Shown here in pieces: positions 19,061-27,285 of a stretch of DNA of 64,000 bases. This DNA is from Pontibacter sp. G13 (GTDB lineage: Bacteria > Bacteroidota > Bacteroidia > J057). The stretch lies in NCBI RefSeq assembly GCF_031851795.1, contig NZ_CP134696.1:7378001-7442000 (forward strand), read 5' to 3'. The position numbers were made by a program, and so were the translations under genes. The notes under the pieces were generated by a model. The model was given only the letters and a program-made list of their open reading frames with translations, was not told the DNA's origin and searched no databases. Each line of letters opens with the position of its first letter. The stretch's first letter is position 1.

Positions 19061-19690
19061 TGTCATCCAGAACGCCCATTGCCTCGGCCTGTGTGTCGGC
19101 GGTCGATTCAGGATCTCAGGCGCTCTCCGGCTCAAAACCCCACTTCCTGTCATCCTGAACGTCCATCGCCTCGGCTTGTGTGTCGGCGGTCGATTCAGGA
19201 TCTCAGGCGCTCTCCCGGTCAAGAACCCCACTTCTTGTCATCCTGAACGTCCATCGCCTCGGCCTGTGTGTCGGCGGTCGATTCAGGATCTCAGGCACTC
19301 TCCCGCTAAAGAACCCCACTTCTTGTCATCCTGAACGTCCATCGCCTCGGCCTGCGTGTCGGCGGTCGATTCAGGATCTCAGGCGCTCTCCCGGTCAAGA
19401 ACCCCACTTCTTGTCATCCTGAACGTCCATCGCCTCGGCCTGTGTGTCGGCGGTCGATTCAGGATCTCAGGCACTCTCCCGCTAAAGAACCCCACTTCTT
19501 GTCATCCTGAACGTCCATCGCCTCGGCCTGCGTGTCGGCGGTCGATTCAGGATCTCAGGCGCTCTCCCGCTAAAGAACCCCACTTCTTGTCATCCTGAAC
19601 GTCCATCGCCTCGGCCTGTGTGTCGGCGGTCGATACAGGATCTCAGGCGCTCTCTGGCTCTCCGGCTCAAAACTCCACTTCTTGTCATCC
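19061..19690 (+). repeat. Tandem array of 87/88-bp repeats, array 1
   Basis: Seven units begin TGTCATCC at 19061, 19148, 19236, 19324, 19412, 19500 and 19588, and a partial eighth begins at 19683. Each unit has facing arms ATCCTGAA and TTCAGGAT enclosing about 40 bp with an inner CGCC/GGCG pair, then a linker ending in CCCCACTTC. Units alternate between two variants (CCTGCG/CCTGTG, GGTCAAG/GCTAAAG), which suggests duplication in blocks of two. Open frames across it are by-products of the repeat. The following 228 bp to the next gene hold no recognisable feature. Confidence 0.85.
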
Positions 19691-19917
19691 ATCACAGCAT
19701 AGAGAGAAGAACATGGCTGCGCCTTGTGCCTCACCAGTCAGCCCTCAGCCAAATTTCAGGACCCCGAATTTGAGCAAGCGCATCGCCAAAATCATTGTCG
19801 AATAGACATATATCCCCCTCTGGCACCCAAACGCTCCAGCGTTTCCTGAGCAATTGCCCAAATCTGTGTTTGTCCGCCTTGTAGGGATTGAGAAAATTGA
19901 CCGGAAATCTCAAGACA

Positions 19918-20655
19918 ATGAAACCTACACCACGATACCTCAATTTGCTGTACGACCTCGGCTTTCATCACGTATTTAGCCGACCTGAAAACAAGCCCTT
20001 CCTGTTTGATTTCGTCAATGCCGTTTTGGCTGATTCGCAGGAATTGGCAGAAATCGAATTCATGCCCATGAAATTCGAGGGCATGCCCGAACGCCAACGT
20101 CTTTCGATCGTGAATTTTCGCTGCAAGAATACCGCTGGAGAGGTATTCCTTGTGGAAATCCATTGTTTGCCGGAGGAGAACTTTTTCGATCGATGTGCTT
20201 TTCACCTGACTTATCTGCTTCGGAAACTGGGATGGATGCCCCTCTTTTCTGAGCAAGATGGCCCCGCCGTCTATGTGGTTGGTCTCATGGGATTTCCGTT
20301 TCTCGTTGAGCGGGAAGCGGTAGGCGCCCAGGCGGGAAATCTGTCAGGGGCAGCCGACGATGAAGAAGAGCACGTCCACCCCTCCGATCGGCTCATATTT
20401 CAGTTCCAAGATGTCCATCATCCCGACAAGAGTTATGACAGGGCCAACATCATCATGTTGAATACACCATCATTTCACAAGGGATTGACGGCTTTGCAAA
20501 CCCCCTACGACCATTGGGTGTATTTGCTCAAGCACCTACATACCATGGAGGAGGTTCCGCAGGTCTGGCGAGGAACGCTATTTGAAACATTCATGGATCG
20601 AGCACAGCTCTCCAAGCTCACCCAACCAGATCGAGAAGCCTATTTTCAAGGCTGA
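19918..20655 (+). CDS. Rpn-family PD-(D/E)XK nuclease-like protein, probably degenerate
   Basis: 245 residues of the recombination-promoting nuclease / putative transposase (PDDEXK_2) family. It begins RYLNLLYDLGFHHVFSRPENK, the usual family start, and ends shortly after LTQPDREAY, so the C-terminal tail is shorter than in most members. In the nuclease core the usual Asp and Glu-x-Gln of the motif are replaced (IVNFRCKNTAGEVFLVEIHC carries Asn and Glu-Ile-His), so catalysis is doubtful. The ATG at 19918 is preferred over TTG at 19888. It lies between repeat array 1 and repeat copy C, and I read it as a mobile-gene relic. Confidence 0.75.
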   Translation: MKPTPRYLNLLYDLGFHHVFSRPENKPFLFDFVNAVLADSQELAEIEFMPMKFEGMPERQRLSIVNFRCKNTAGEVFLVEIHCLPEENFFDRCAFHLTYLLRKLGWMPLFSEQDGPAVYVVGLMGFPFLVEREAVGAQAGNLSGAADDEEEHVHPSDRLIFQFQDVHHPDKSYDRANIIMLNTPSFHKGLTALQTPYDHWVYLLKHLHTMEEVPQVWRGTLFETFMDRAQLSKLTQPDREAYFQG

Positions 20656-20742
20656 TGCACCCTAGAGAATTTGGGCAGAAACAGGATTCCCCTTGGCAAA
20701 TTGGCGACCAGCCCTCAGGACTTTTACGGAATGCTCCGGTGC

Positions 20743-20902
20743 GGATGGCCTGCGGCGGCGATAGGGATTGTAGGGGCGAGCGCCAGCGAGGTCCGGAGCC
20801 TCAAGCGGAGGACGGGAGCGCCAGCGTACCCCCGAAAAGCCCGACCCGCGACTTATTTGCCAAGCGGAATCCCTCCGGCCCAGCACGCGGGGATCGCCCA
20901 AA
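20743..20902 (-). repeat. Dispersed element, copy C (160 bp)
   Basis: It matches copy D at 27107-27266 over 160 bp with about two differences (CTTATTT against CTCCTTT near the end). Read on the minus strand it starts TTTGGGCGATCCCCGCG and shares the family landmarks TTGGCAA, GTCGCGGGTCGG and GCTGGCGCTC with copies A, B and E. It lies between the Rpn relic and the WYL regulator. Confidence 0.85.
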
Positions 20903-20930
20903 ATATTCTCATTCCCAAAATCTATCACGA

Positions 20931-21941
20931 TCAATCATATCGCCCCACGGCTCCGGTCAAAATCTTCTTGATCCGCCTCCGCAATCTCTTCGGGGCGACG
21001 ACCTCCAACGCATGCGAATAGGAGATCAGCAACGTTTCGAGCTCCAGGTTGTGGATGACTCGGATCTTGAGCAAATCATACGTCTCGCCATCCTCCAGCC
21101 ACTCCTGCGAATGATGAAGCGGTTTGGTCAGCAAATAGGGCGTAAAGGCCTTGTCCACCTTGACCGTGACATCCACCTCGCGATTTTGGGGTTCCACCGT
21201 GACTCCCACGACATGATCGTAATACTGATCCGCCTGAAATTCTGGGGATTCGAAGAATTCCGCCTTGGGCAATACCCGGATTTGTTGGATACGATCGAGC
21301 GCCAAATTCTGGATCTTCTGTTTGGCACCCCGCCTTCCCACCACAAACCACCGATTGCGATATTCCTTGAGCAGATAGGCGTGAAAGTGGAAGGCATTCG
21401 CTTTCTGGGCCTTGAAGGATCGATAGGTCAACTCGATCACGCGCCGGTTGAGAATGACCTGATACAGCGGGTCGAGGTATTTGAGCCCTTTGAGATTCGG
21501 ATTGGTCTCGAACTGGACAATGGAGGCCTGCCGATGTTCGGCTGTGTGAATCTTGTCCTGAAGCCGCTGTACCATCCCGGTCATTTCCTCGAAGTGGGAG
21601 AAGCCCTGAAACTGCCGCAAGATCTGGACAACCTCCTTCAATTTTCCCAAATCCTGATCCGTCAGTGGAATGTTCGCGATCGAAAAATTCGGGTCTGAAT
21701 AGGTGTAGTACTTCCGGTCGACCACAATGATCGGCGCCAGATACCCCAACTTGTCGCTCCGCATCGTCTGGATATCCAGTTGGATGGTCCGTTTGCTAAT
21801 CGGTCGATCCAATCCCTCGAATTCATACAACGCATCGGATACCGCTTCAATCAAGTCATCCAGTGTCCACTTCCTGTAGCGGTTTTGCAGGCATTTGTCG
21901 ATGGTCTGGTAGCGGATCAGGGCGTTTCGATTGGCAGGCAT
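20931..21941 (-). CDS. WYL-domain transcriptional regulator
   Basis: 336 residues. An N-terminal winged helix-turn-helix (ALIRYQTIDKCLQNRYRKWTLDDLIEAVSDALYEFEG) is followed by a WYL domain (VIELTYRSFKAQKANAFHFHAYLLKEYRNRWFVVGRR) and a C-terminal WCX-like extension. WYL proteins sense nucleic-acid or nucleotide ligands and often control phage-defence and DNA/RNA-damage loci. The start at 21941 (MPANRNALIRY) is the conserved one; the frame continues 15 codons upstream across the inverted repeats. It is divergent from the hen1-pnkp operon across a 78-bp region with two perfect inverted repeats, so it very likely controls that operon and itself. Confidence 0.9.
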   Translation of the reverse strand: MPANRNALIRYQTIDKCLQNRYRKWTLDDLIEAVSDALYEFEGLDRPISKRTIQLDIQTMRSDKLGYLAPIIVVDRKYYTYSDPNFSIANIPLTDQDLGKLKEVVQILRQFQGFSHFEEMTGMVQRLQDKIHTAEHRQASIVQFETNPNLKGLKYLDPLYQVILNRRVIELTYRSFKAQKANAFHFHAYLLKEYRNRWFVVGRRGAKQKIQNLALDRIQQIRVLPKAEFFESPEFQADQYYDHVVGVTVEPQNREVDVTVKVDKAFTPYLLTKPLHHSQEWLEDGETYDLLKIRVIHNLELETLLISYSHALEVVAPKRLRRRIKKILTGAVGRYD

Positions 21942-21952
21942 ATCCTCAATTT

Positions 21953-21999
21953 GTCGGAAAGTTCTGGAATATTTCCGACTACGCAAAAAGATTGCGTAG
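21953..21999. promoter_or_regulatory. Two adjacent inverted repeats, candidate WYL operators
   Basis: GTCGGAAA (21953-21960) faces TTTCCGAC (21972-21979). Immediately next, CTACGCAA (21979-21986) faces TTGCGTAG (21992-21999). Both are perfect 8-bp arms, with 11-bp and 5-bp spacers. They fill the 78-bp gap between the WYL gene and the operon start at 22020. Confidence 0.65.
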
Positions 22000-22019
22000 C
22001 TGGCGATTTGCTTGCGTAC

Positions 22020-22613
22020 ATGAAAACATCAGCCATAGACAGGTTTCCCGAAGTGCTTCTGTTTGGAGCGGAAGTGCTTATCAAACGGAAAACGCCCAAG
22101 CAGTGGGTGGAGATGCTGGAAGGACATCATGCGTTGATTGGAGAGCTCGTCCAGAATATTGAAGTTCTCGGTTTCTATGAACTGTCCATTGGGAATGGGG
22201 ATTTTCTCCCCGAGCTTGAAAAGAATCTCATCCGGTTTTTCAATCCGGAAGCGGTCGATCTGGCAAAGCTCTGGGCTCAAATCAGATGGGCGCGATCGTT
22301 GGATCTGGGGGAAATTTCAAACTGGCTCATAGATATTAAGCCCTATTTCATTTTTGATGATTTCAAGGATTGTACACTGCCAACGTCCATGCGGGAAGAA
22401 GTGAAAAACATGCGGGAAATGGGCCAACAATTCCCCACCGAAGATGACAGTTGGTACATCGGAATCTATGAACATCCAGACGAATGGTTGAAGGATCTTC
22501 ACAAGAAGGCCATCGGGTGGGAACAGGATTATCTCCGGAAACTACAACTGCTCCTCCCAGACTATCACGCAAGATTTATGCAAGCCCTACAACACAACCT
22601 CTTCAAAACATGA
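22020..22613 (+). CDS. Unknown protein coupled to hen1-pnkp
   Basis: A 197-residue soluble protein that I do not recognise. It has no signal peptide or membrane segment and is rich in Trp, Phe, Asp and Glu. Notable stretches are the N-terminal basic AEVLIKRKTPKQWVEML, SNWLIDIKPYFIFDDFKDCTLP, and a helical C-terminus KKAIGWEQDYLRKLQLLLPDYHARFMQAL. The ATG at 22020 is the first after the operator region; the frame is open back to 21780 but that part lies inside the divergent WYL gene. Its stop overlaps the hen1 start by four bases (ATGA), so it is the first gene of the RNA-repair operon. I infer a role in RNA repair or its control, but no catalytic motif supports a specific function. Confidence 0.75.
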   Translation: MKTSAIDRFPEVLLFGAEVLIKRKTPKQWVEMLEGHHALIGELVQNIEVLGFYELSIGNGDFLPELEKNLIRFFNPEAVDLAKLWAQIRWARSLDLGEISNWLIDIKPYFIFDDFKDCTLPTSMREEVKNMREMGQQFPTEDDSWYIGIYEHPDEWLKDLHKKAIGWEQDYLRKLQLLLPDYHARFMQALQHNLFKT

Positions 22614-24007
22614 TTCTCAAAATCACCCAATATGGCGGCGATCCCAATACGCTGGGATTTCTCCTGCACAAACATCCGGATCGGGTCCAATCCGTTTCAC
22701 TCCCCGCCGGAAAAGCCACGATCTGCTATCCCGTCAAGGAGGCAGACCGGATTACGATGGTGTTGGTCCTTGAGCTGGATGGCCATGCGCTCGCCCGGAA
22801 GGCCCGGAGCCATCGCAAAGGCGATTTTGCCCTTGCACAGTATGTGAATGACCGTCCCTTTGTGGCGAGTTCCCTCATGTCCACAGCCATCGCGCAGGGG
22901 TTTGGTTCTGCGCTCAATGGGCGTTGCAAGGATCATCCGGAATGGGTGGATCTGCCGCTGGATTTGGAAGTGGAATTGCCCGTGTTGCCCGCTCCCCGAG
23001 GCGGCGTGGAAATGGTTCAGCGTTGGTTCAATCCTTTGGGCTATGCTGTCGAAGCAGAGGCAATTCCTTTGGATGATGATCGGCCCGAATGGGGAGAAAG
23101 CCGCTACTGCCGAGTCCGCATTCGTCAGCAAATCCCCTTGCGGACATTGCTGCGGCATTTGTATGTTCTGATTCCCGCATTTGACCGAAATCAGCATCAT
23201 TATCTGGCAGAAGACCATCTTCAGAAATTGCTCGACAAGGGCGGAAAATGGCTGGCCAATCATCCTGAGCGGACATGGATTGTGGGAAGGTATCTCGCCC
23301 AAGCCCCGAATTTGAGAAAGAAGGTGCAGGAAGTCTGGATGCAGGAAGCCCAATCCGAACAAGCGCAGACAGAGCCCGAACCCCATGACCCGAGAAAATC
23401 CCTCCATGACATCCGGTTGGATTGGATCACAAATTGGGTCAAAGGCCATGCGGAGGAATCTGTGGCAGACTTGGGATGTGGAGACGGCAAATTGCTGATG
23501 CGACTCCATCCCCTCGCCCAAATCAAGCGATTGGTGGGGCTGGATCTGTCTACTCGTGATCTCCATCGGGCTAGAAAGCGCCTTCGCCTGGAGGAACACA
23601 ACCGCCTCAATCAGCGTGTGGAACTCCTGCATGGCTCCCTGACCTATCTCGATGAACGCATACAGGGCGTGTCCTGTGCGATTTTGTCAGAGGTGATCGA
23701 GCATCTGGAATTGGATCGGTTGCCGGAGGTGGAATTTCATCTGTTCGAGTTTGTCAAACCCAAGCACGTGCTGATCACCACCCCCAATGCCGAATACAAT
23801 GTGCGCTTTGAACAATTGGAAGCAGGGACTTTCCGCCATCCGGACCATCGCTTCGAATGGACGCGGGCGGAATTCCAGCAATGGGCAGATTCGATCTGCG
23901 AACAGTACGCATATACCGTGGATATCCAGCCTATCGGGGACCTCGATCCGGAAGTAGGCGCACCCTCTCAAATAGCCATTTTTACCCATGAAACTCACAA
24001 TTCCTGA
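22610..24007 (+). CDS. hen1: 3'-terminal RNA ribose 2'-O-methyltransferase Hen1
   Basis: 465 residues. The N-terminal domain (MILKITQYGGDPNTLGFLLH) is the bacterial Hen1 N-domain that partners Pnkp. The C-terminal methyltransferase carries the SAM motif ESVADLGCGDGKLL near residue 286 and the metal-site EVIEHLELDRL near residue 361, followed by PNAEYN and FRHPDHRFEW. Known function: methylates the 2'-OH at the 3' end of cleaved RNA before ligation, so that repaired tRNA resists renewed cleavage by ribotoxins. The start at 22610 matches the conserved N-terminus and overlaps the previous stop. It overlaps pnkp by 20 bp, as expected for subunits of one complex. Confidence 0.95.
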   Translation: MILKITQYGGDPNTLGFLLHKHPDRVQSVSLPAGKATICYPVKEADRITMVLVLELDGHALARKARSHRKGDFALAQYVNDRPFVASSLMSTAIAQGFGSALNGRCKDHPEWVDLPLDLEVELPVLPAPRGGVEMVQRWFNPLGYAVEAEAIPLDDDRPEWGESRYCRVRIRQQIPLRTLLRHLYVLIPAFDRNQHHYLAEDHLQKLLDKGGKWLANHPERTWIVGRYLAQAPNLRKKVQEVWMQEAQSEQAQTEPEPHDPRKSLHDIRLDWITNWVKGHAEESVADLGCGDGKLLMRLHPLAQIKRLVGLDLSTRDLHRARKRLRLEEHNRLNQRVELLHGSLTYLDERIQGVSCAILSEVIEHLELDRLPEVEFHLFEFVKPKHVLITTPNAEYNVRFEQLEAGTFRHPDHRFEWTRAEFQQWADSICEQYAYTVDIQPIGDLDPEVGAPSQIAIFTHETHNS

Positions 24008-26546
24008 ATTCTCCCTCGTGCTGCTCATCGGTCCTTCCGGAGCAGGCAAGTCCACCTTTGCCCGACAGTGGTTCAAACTGACCGAGGTGGTGTCTTCCGA
24101 TCGTTGCCGAGCGATGATTTCCGATGATGAGAACGACAAGCTCGTTTCAGACGAAGCCTTCGAATTGCTTCATCAGATTGTGTCCAAGCGACTGAAAATA
24201 GGCAAGTTGACGGTCGTAGATGCAACGAATGTACAGGCGGAATCCCGCAAGTCCTTGATCCAATTGGCCAAGTCTTTTCATTGCCAAGTGGTGGCGATCA
24301 TGTTGGACGTTCCCTTGCCGGTTTGTCTGGAGCGAAACCGGCAGCGGACCGACCGGCGCATCAGTAAAGGTGCCATCAGATGGCAGCGCAACCAAATGCG
24401 CCAGTCCTTCCGAGGGTTGAAGAAGGAGGGCTTCCGCAAGGTGATCCGGCTTACGGGCGTAGCGGAAATCGAGTCCCTGAAACAGATCGTCCGAGAGGCC
24501 TTGGTCGTTCGTCGCCCCGAATTGAGAGGGCCATTCGATGTCATTGGAGATGTCCACGGCTGTTATGCGGAATTGACGGAATTGCTCGCCAAGCTTGGGT
24601 ACGAATTCACAAGCCGAAACGACCGCCCGCATGCCATGCACCCTGAAGGTCGAACCGCAGTCTTCGTGGGGGATTTGGTGGACCGCGGCCCTCAAAATGT
24701 AGAGGTGCTCAAATTGGTCATGAACATGGTCGATGCCAGAACCGCCCTGTGCGTACCGGGCAATCACGATGACAAACTCAAACGAAAGTTGCAGGGCAAG
24801 GATGTGCAATTGCAGCATGGCCTCGAAGTGACTTGGGCAGAATTTGAGCAACAGGAGGCGGATTTCCATCGAGAGGTGCACGATTTTATCTACCGGCTCC
24901 CACTGCACTATGTGCTGGACGATGGAAAGCTCGTCGTCTCTCATGCGGGAATTCACGAGAACATGCACGGTCGTGAATCAGGCGCAGTACGATCCTTTTG
25001 CCTGTATGGAGAAACTACCGGAGAAAAGGACGAGCACGGCCTTCCGGTTCGATACAATTGGGCGCAGGACTACAGTGGGAACGCCTACGTGGTGTTTGGG
25101 CATACCCCGATGACACGTCCCGCATGGCTCAACAGAACCTTGAATATCGATACAGGATGCGTGTTCGGTGGAAAACTGACTGCGCTTCAATATCCTGAGA
25201 TGGAAACAGTCCAAGTGGAGGCACATGCTCAATATTGCGCACCCAGCAAGCCTTTTGAGGAACCTGCTGGAGCAGATGGACGGAATCCTCAGCAAATGCA
25301 TGATGACCATCTGTATCATAGCGCGGTTGCTGGGAAATTGATGGTCCAGACCAAGCTCCGGAAGAACCTGACCATCCGGGAAGGACAGACCCATGCCGCC
25401 TTGGAGATGATGGGGCGATTTGGTATCAATCCCAAGTGGCTGATCTATCTGCCGCCGACGATGTCTCCGCCAGAATCCAGTGAACTGCCTGATATCCTGG
25501 AACATCCGACCGAGGCGTTCAAGTACTACTTGGACCAAGGGATCGAAGAAGTCATGTGCGAGGAAAAGCACATGGGTTCACGGGCCGTCGCGGTGATCTG
25601 CCAAAGAGATGAAGTGGCGATGACACGGTTTGGGTTGCCTAGTCCCGCTGCGGGCGTGGTGTATTCACGGTCTGGGCGGAAGTTTTTTGAGACGGAGGAG
25701 CTTGAGCGAGAATTGTTGCTGCGAATGCGTGCATCCATCGATCAGGCAGGATTGTGGGACGAGCACCAGACTGATTGGATATGCCTTGATATGGAATTGC
25801 TCCCTTGGTCTACCAAGGCCCAATCCCTCCTCCAGCATCAATACGCGCCTGTGGGGACTGCTGCGATCACTGGCACTACCGAAGCCCTCAAGATTTGGAA
25901 TCAAGCAAAGGCAAGGGGCTTGGAGGTAAACGCCAGTCATGATCACGCCGCCAAACTGTTGGAGGAAGCGGTTGCCTACCGAGAGGTGTATCGCGGATAT
26001 TGTTGGGATACGGAGGGGTTGCAGGGAATTCAGGTGGCGCCATTTCATCTGCTGGCGAGCGAAGGAGCTGTCCATGCTGACAAATCCCATGATTGGCATT
26101 TGGGTCAGATCCGGAAGATGGGGGTAGCCGATCCAGAATTGTGGCGGGAAACCCGGTCTTTTCGGGTTCAATTGACGGATGAAGATTCTGTCCGGCAAGC
26201 CATCGAAACTTGGGAATCCTGGACTTCCCAAGGCGGGGAAGGCATGGTTGTGAAGCCGCCTCAATTTCTGACGAATGGTGATTTTGGGGCCGTTCAGCCC
26301 GCGATCAAATGCCGTGGCCGCGAGTACCTTCGGATTATCTATGGCATGTCCTACGATCGTCCGGATGCATTGGCCAAGCTCAAGCCTCGCAAGGTCAAGA
26401 CCAAGCGCTCTCTGGCGCTGCGAGAATTTGCCCTGGGCTTGGAGGCTTTGGAGCGATTTGTTGCGCGGGAGCCGCTCCGTCGTATTCACGAATGTTCTCT
26501 CGCGGTGTTGGCCCTCGAAGCCGAGGAAGTAGATCCCAGGCTGTAG
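23988..26546 (+). CDS. pnkp: Polynucleotide kinase-phosphatase / RNA ligase Pnkp
   Basis: 852 residues with three catalytic modules. The N-terminal 5'-kinase has GPSGAGKSTF at about residue 15. The central metallophosphatase, from about residue 180, has DVIGDVHGCY, GDLVDRGPQ and VPGNHDDKL and removes 3' or 2',3'-cyclic phosphates. The C-terminal adenylyltransferase has the lysine nucleophile in EEKHMGSRAV near residue 526, LDMELLPW, GGEGMVVKP and IKCRG. Family knowledge: Pnkp with Hen1 forms a heterotetramer that heals, methylates and seals RNA broken by ribotoxins such as colicin E5 or anticodon nucleases. All key motifs are present, so it should be active. Confidence 0.96.
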   Translation: MKLTIPEFSLVLLIGPSGAGKSTFARQWFKLTEVVSSDRCRAMISDDENDKLVSDEAFELLHQIVSKRLKIGKLTVVDATNVQAESRKSLIQLAKSFHCQVVAIMLDVPLPVCLERNRQRTDRRISKGAIRWQRNQMRQSFRGLKKEGFRKVIRLTGVAEIESLKQIVREALVVRRPELRGPFDVIGDVHGCYAELTELLAKLGYEFTSRNDRPHAMHPEGRTAVFVGDLVDRGPQNVEVLKLVMNMVDARTALCVPGNHDDKLKRKLQGKDVQLQHGLEVTWAEFEQQEADFHREVHDFIYRLPLHYVLDDGKLVVSHAGIHENMHGRESGAVRSFCLYGETTGEKDEHGLPVRYNWAQDYSGNAYVVFGHTPMTRPAWLNRTLNIDTGCVFGGKLTALQYPEMETVQVEAHAQYCAPSKPFEEPAGADGRNPQQMHDDHLYHSAVAGKLMVQTKLRKNLTIREGQTHAALEMMGRFGINPKWLIYLPPTMSPPESSELPDILEHPTEAFKYYLDQGIEEVMCEEKHMGSRAVAVICQRDEVAMTRFGLPSPAAGVVYSRSGRKFFETEELERELLLRMRASIDQAGLWDEHQTDWICLDMELLPWSTKAQSLLQHQYAPVGTAAITGTTEALKIWNQAKARGLEVNASHDHAAKLLEEAVAYREVYRGYCWDTEGLQGIQVAPFHLLASEGAVHADKSHDWHLGQIRKMGVADPELWRETRSFRVQLTDEDSVRQAIETWESWTSQGGEGMVVKPPQFLTNGDFGAVQPAIKCRGREYLRIIYGMSYDRPDALAKLKPRKVKTKRSLALREFALGLEALERFVAREPLRRIHECSLAVLALEAEEVDPRL

Positions 26547-26551
26547 ATACT

Positions 26552-26956
26552 TGTCATCCTGAACGGCCATCGGCTCGGCTCGTGTGTCGGTGGTCGATTC
26601 AGGATCTCAGGCGCTCTCCCATTCAAAGCCCCACCTTTTGTCATCCTGAGCGGCCATCGACTCGGCTTGTGTGTCGGTGGTCGATTCAGGATCTCAGGCG
26701 CTCTCCCATTCAAAGCCCCACTTTTTGTCATCCTGAGCGGCCATCGACTCGGCTTGTGTGTCGGTGGTCGATTCAGGATCTCAGGCGCTCTCCCATTCAA
26801 AGCCCCACCTTTTGTCATCCTGAGCGGCCATCGACTCGGCTTGTGTGTCGGTGGTCGATTCAGGATCTCAGGCGCTCTCCCATTCAAAGCCCCACTTTTT
26901 GTCATCCTGAACGGCCATTGCCTCGGCTTGTGTGTCGGTGGTCGATTCAGGATCTA
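26552..26956 (+). repeat. Tandem array of 87-bp repeats, array 2
   Basis: Five units begin TGTCATCC at 26552, 26639, 26726, 26813 and 26900, exactly 87 bp apart, starting 5 bp after the pnkp stop. The same facing arms ATCCTGAA (or ATCCTGAG) and TTCAGGAT occur as in array 1, but with different internal bases (GGCCATCG, GGTGGTCG) and linker (CCATTCAAAGCCCCAC). The last unit ends at AGGATCT. The next 150 bp hold nothing recognisable before copy D. Confidence 0.85.
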
Positions 26957-27106
26957 GGTATACAAGCGATTCATGAAATCTCAAGATTCTGAATACATCC
27001 CCATTGCAAAAGCCCCTTCCTCAGATGTTTCAGAATGACACATTGGAAATTGAGAGAAAGGCAAGTCTTATCTCGGTGTCCTTCATGTACCGATAAGTGG
27101 AGGTGT

Positions 27107-27266
27107 GGATGGCCTGCGGCGGCGATAGGGATTGTAGGGGCGAGCGCCAGCGAGGTCCGGAGCCTCAAGCGGAGGACGGGAGCGCCAGCGTACCCCCGAA
27201 AAGCCCGACCCGCGACTCCTTTGCCAAGCGGAATCCCTCCGGCCCAGCACGCGGGGATCGCCCAAA
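27107..27266 (-). repeat. Dispersed element, copy D (160 bp)
   Basis: Near-identical direct repeat of copy C at 20743-20902, in the same orientation. The two copies bracket the WYL-X-Hen1-Pnkp block and array 2. It lies 19 bp from the end of the TPR gene. Confidence 0.85.
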
Positions 27267-27285
27267 TCCATCTCCAAACCTTTAG

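Noticed and set aside
19180-19598. Proteins rich in Ser/Arg/Pro read through the tandem array (several overlapping frames)
   Set aside because: The frames arise from the repeat unit itself, are open on both strands, and repeat with the array period.
19061-19690. Possible CRISPR array
   Set aside because: Repeats are directly abutting with no unique spacers of regular size, units are 87/88 bp, and no cas genes are in the window.
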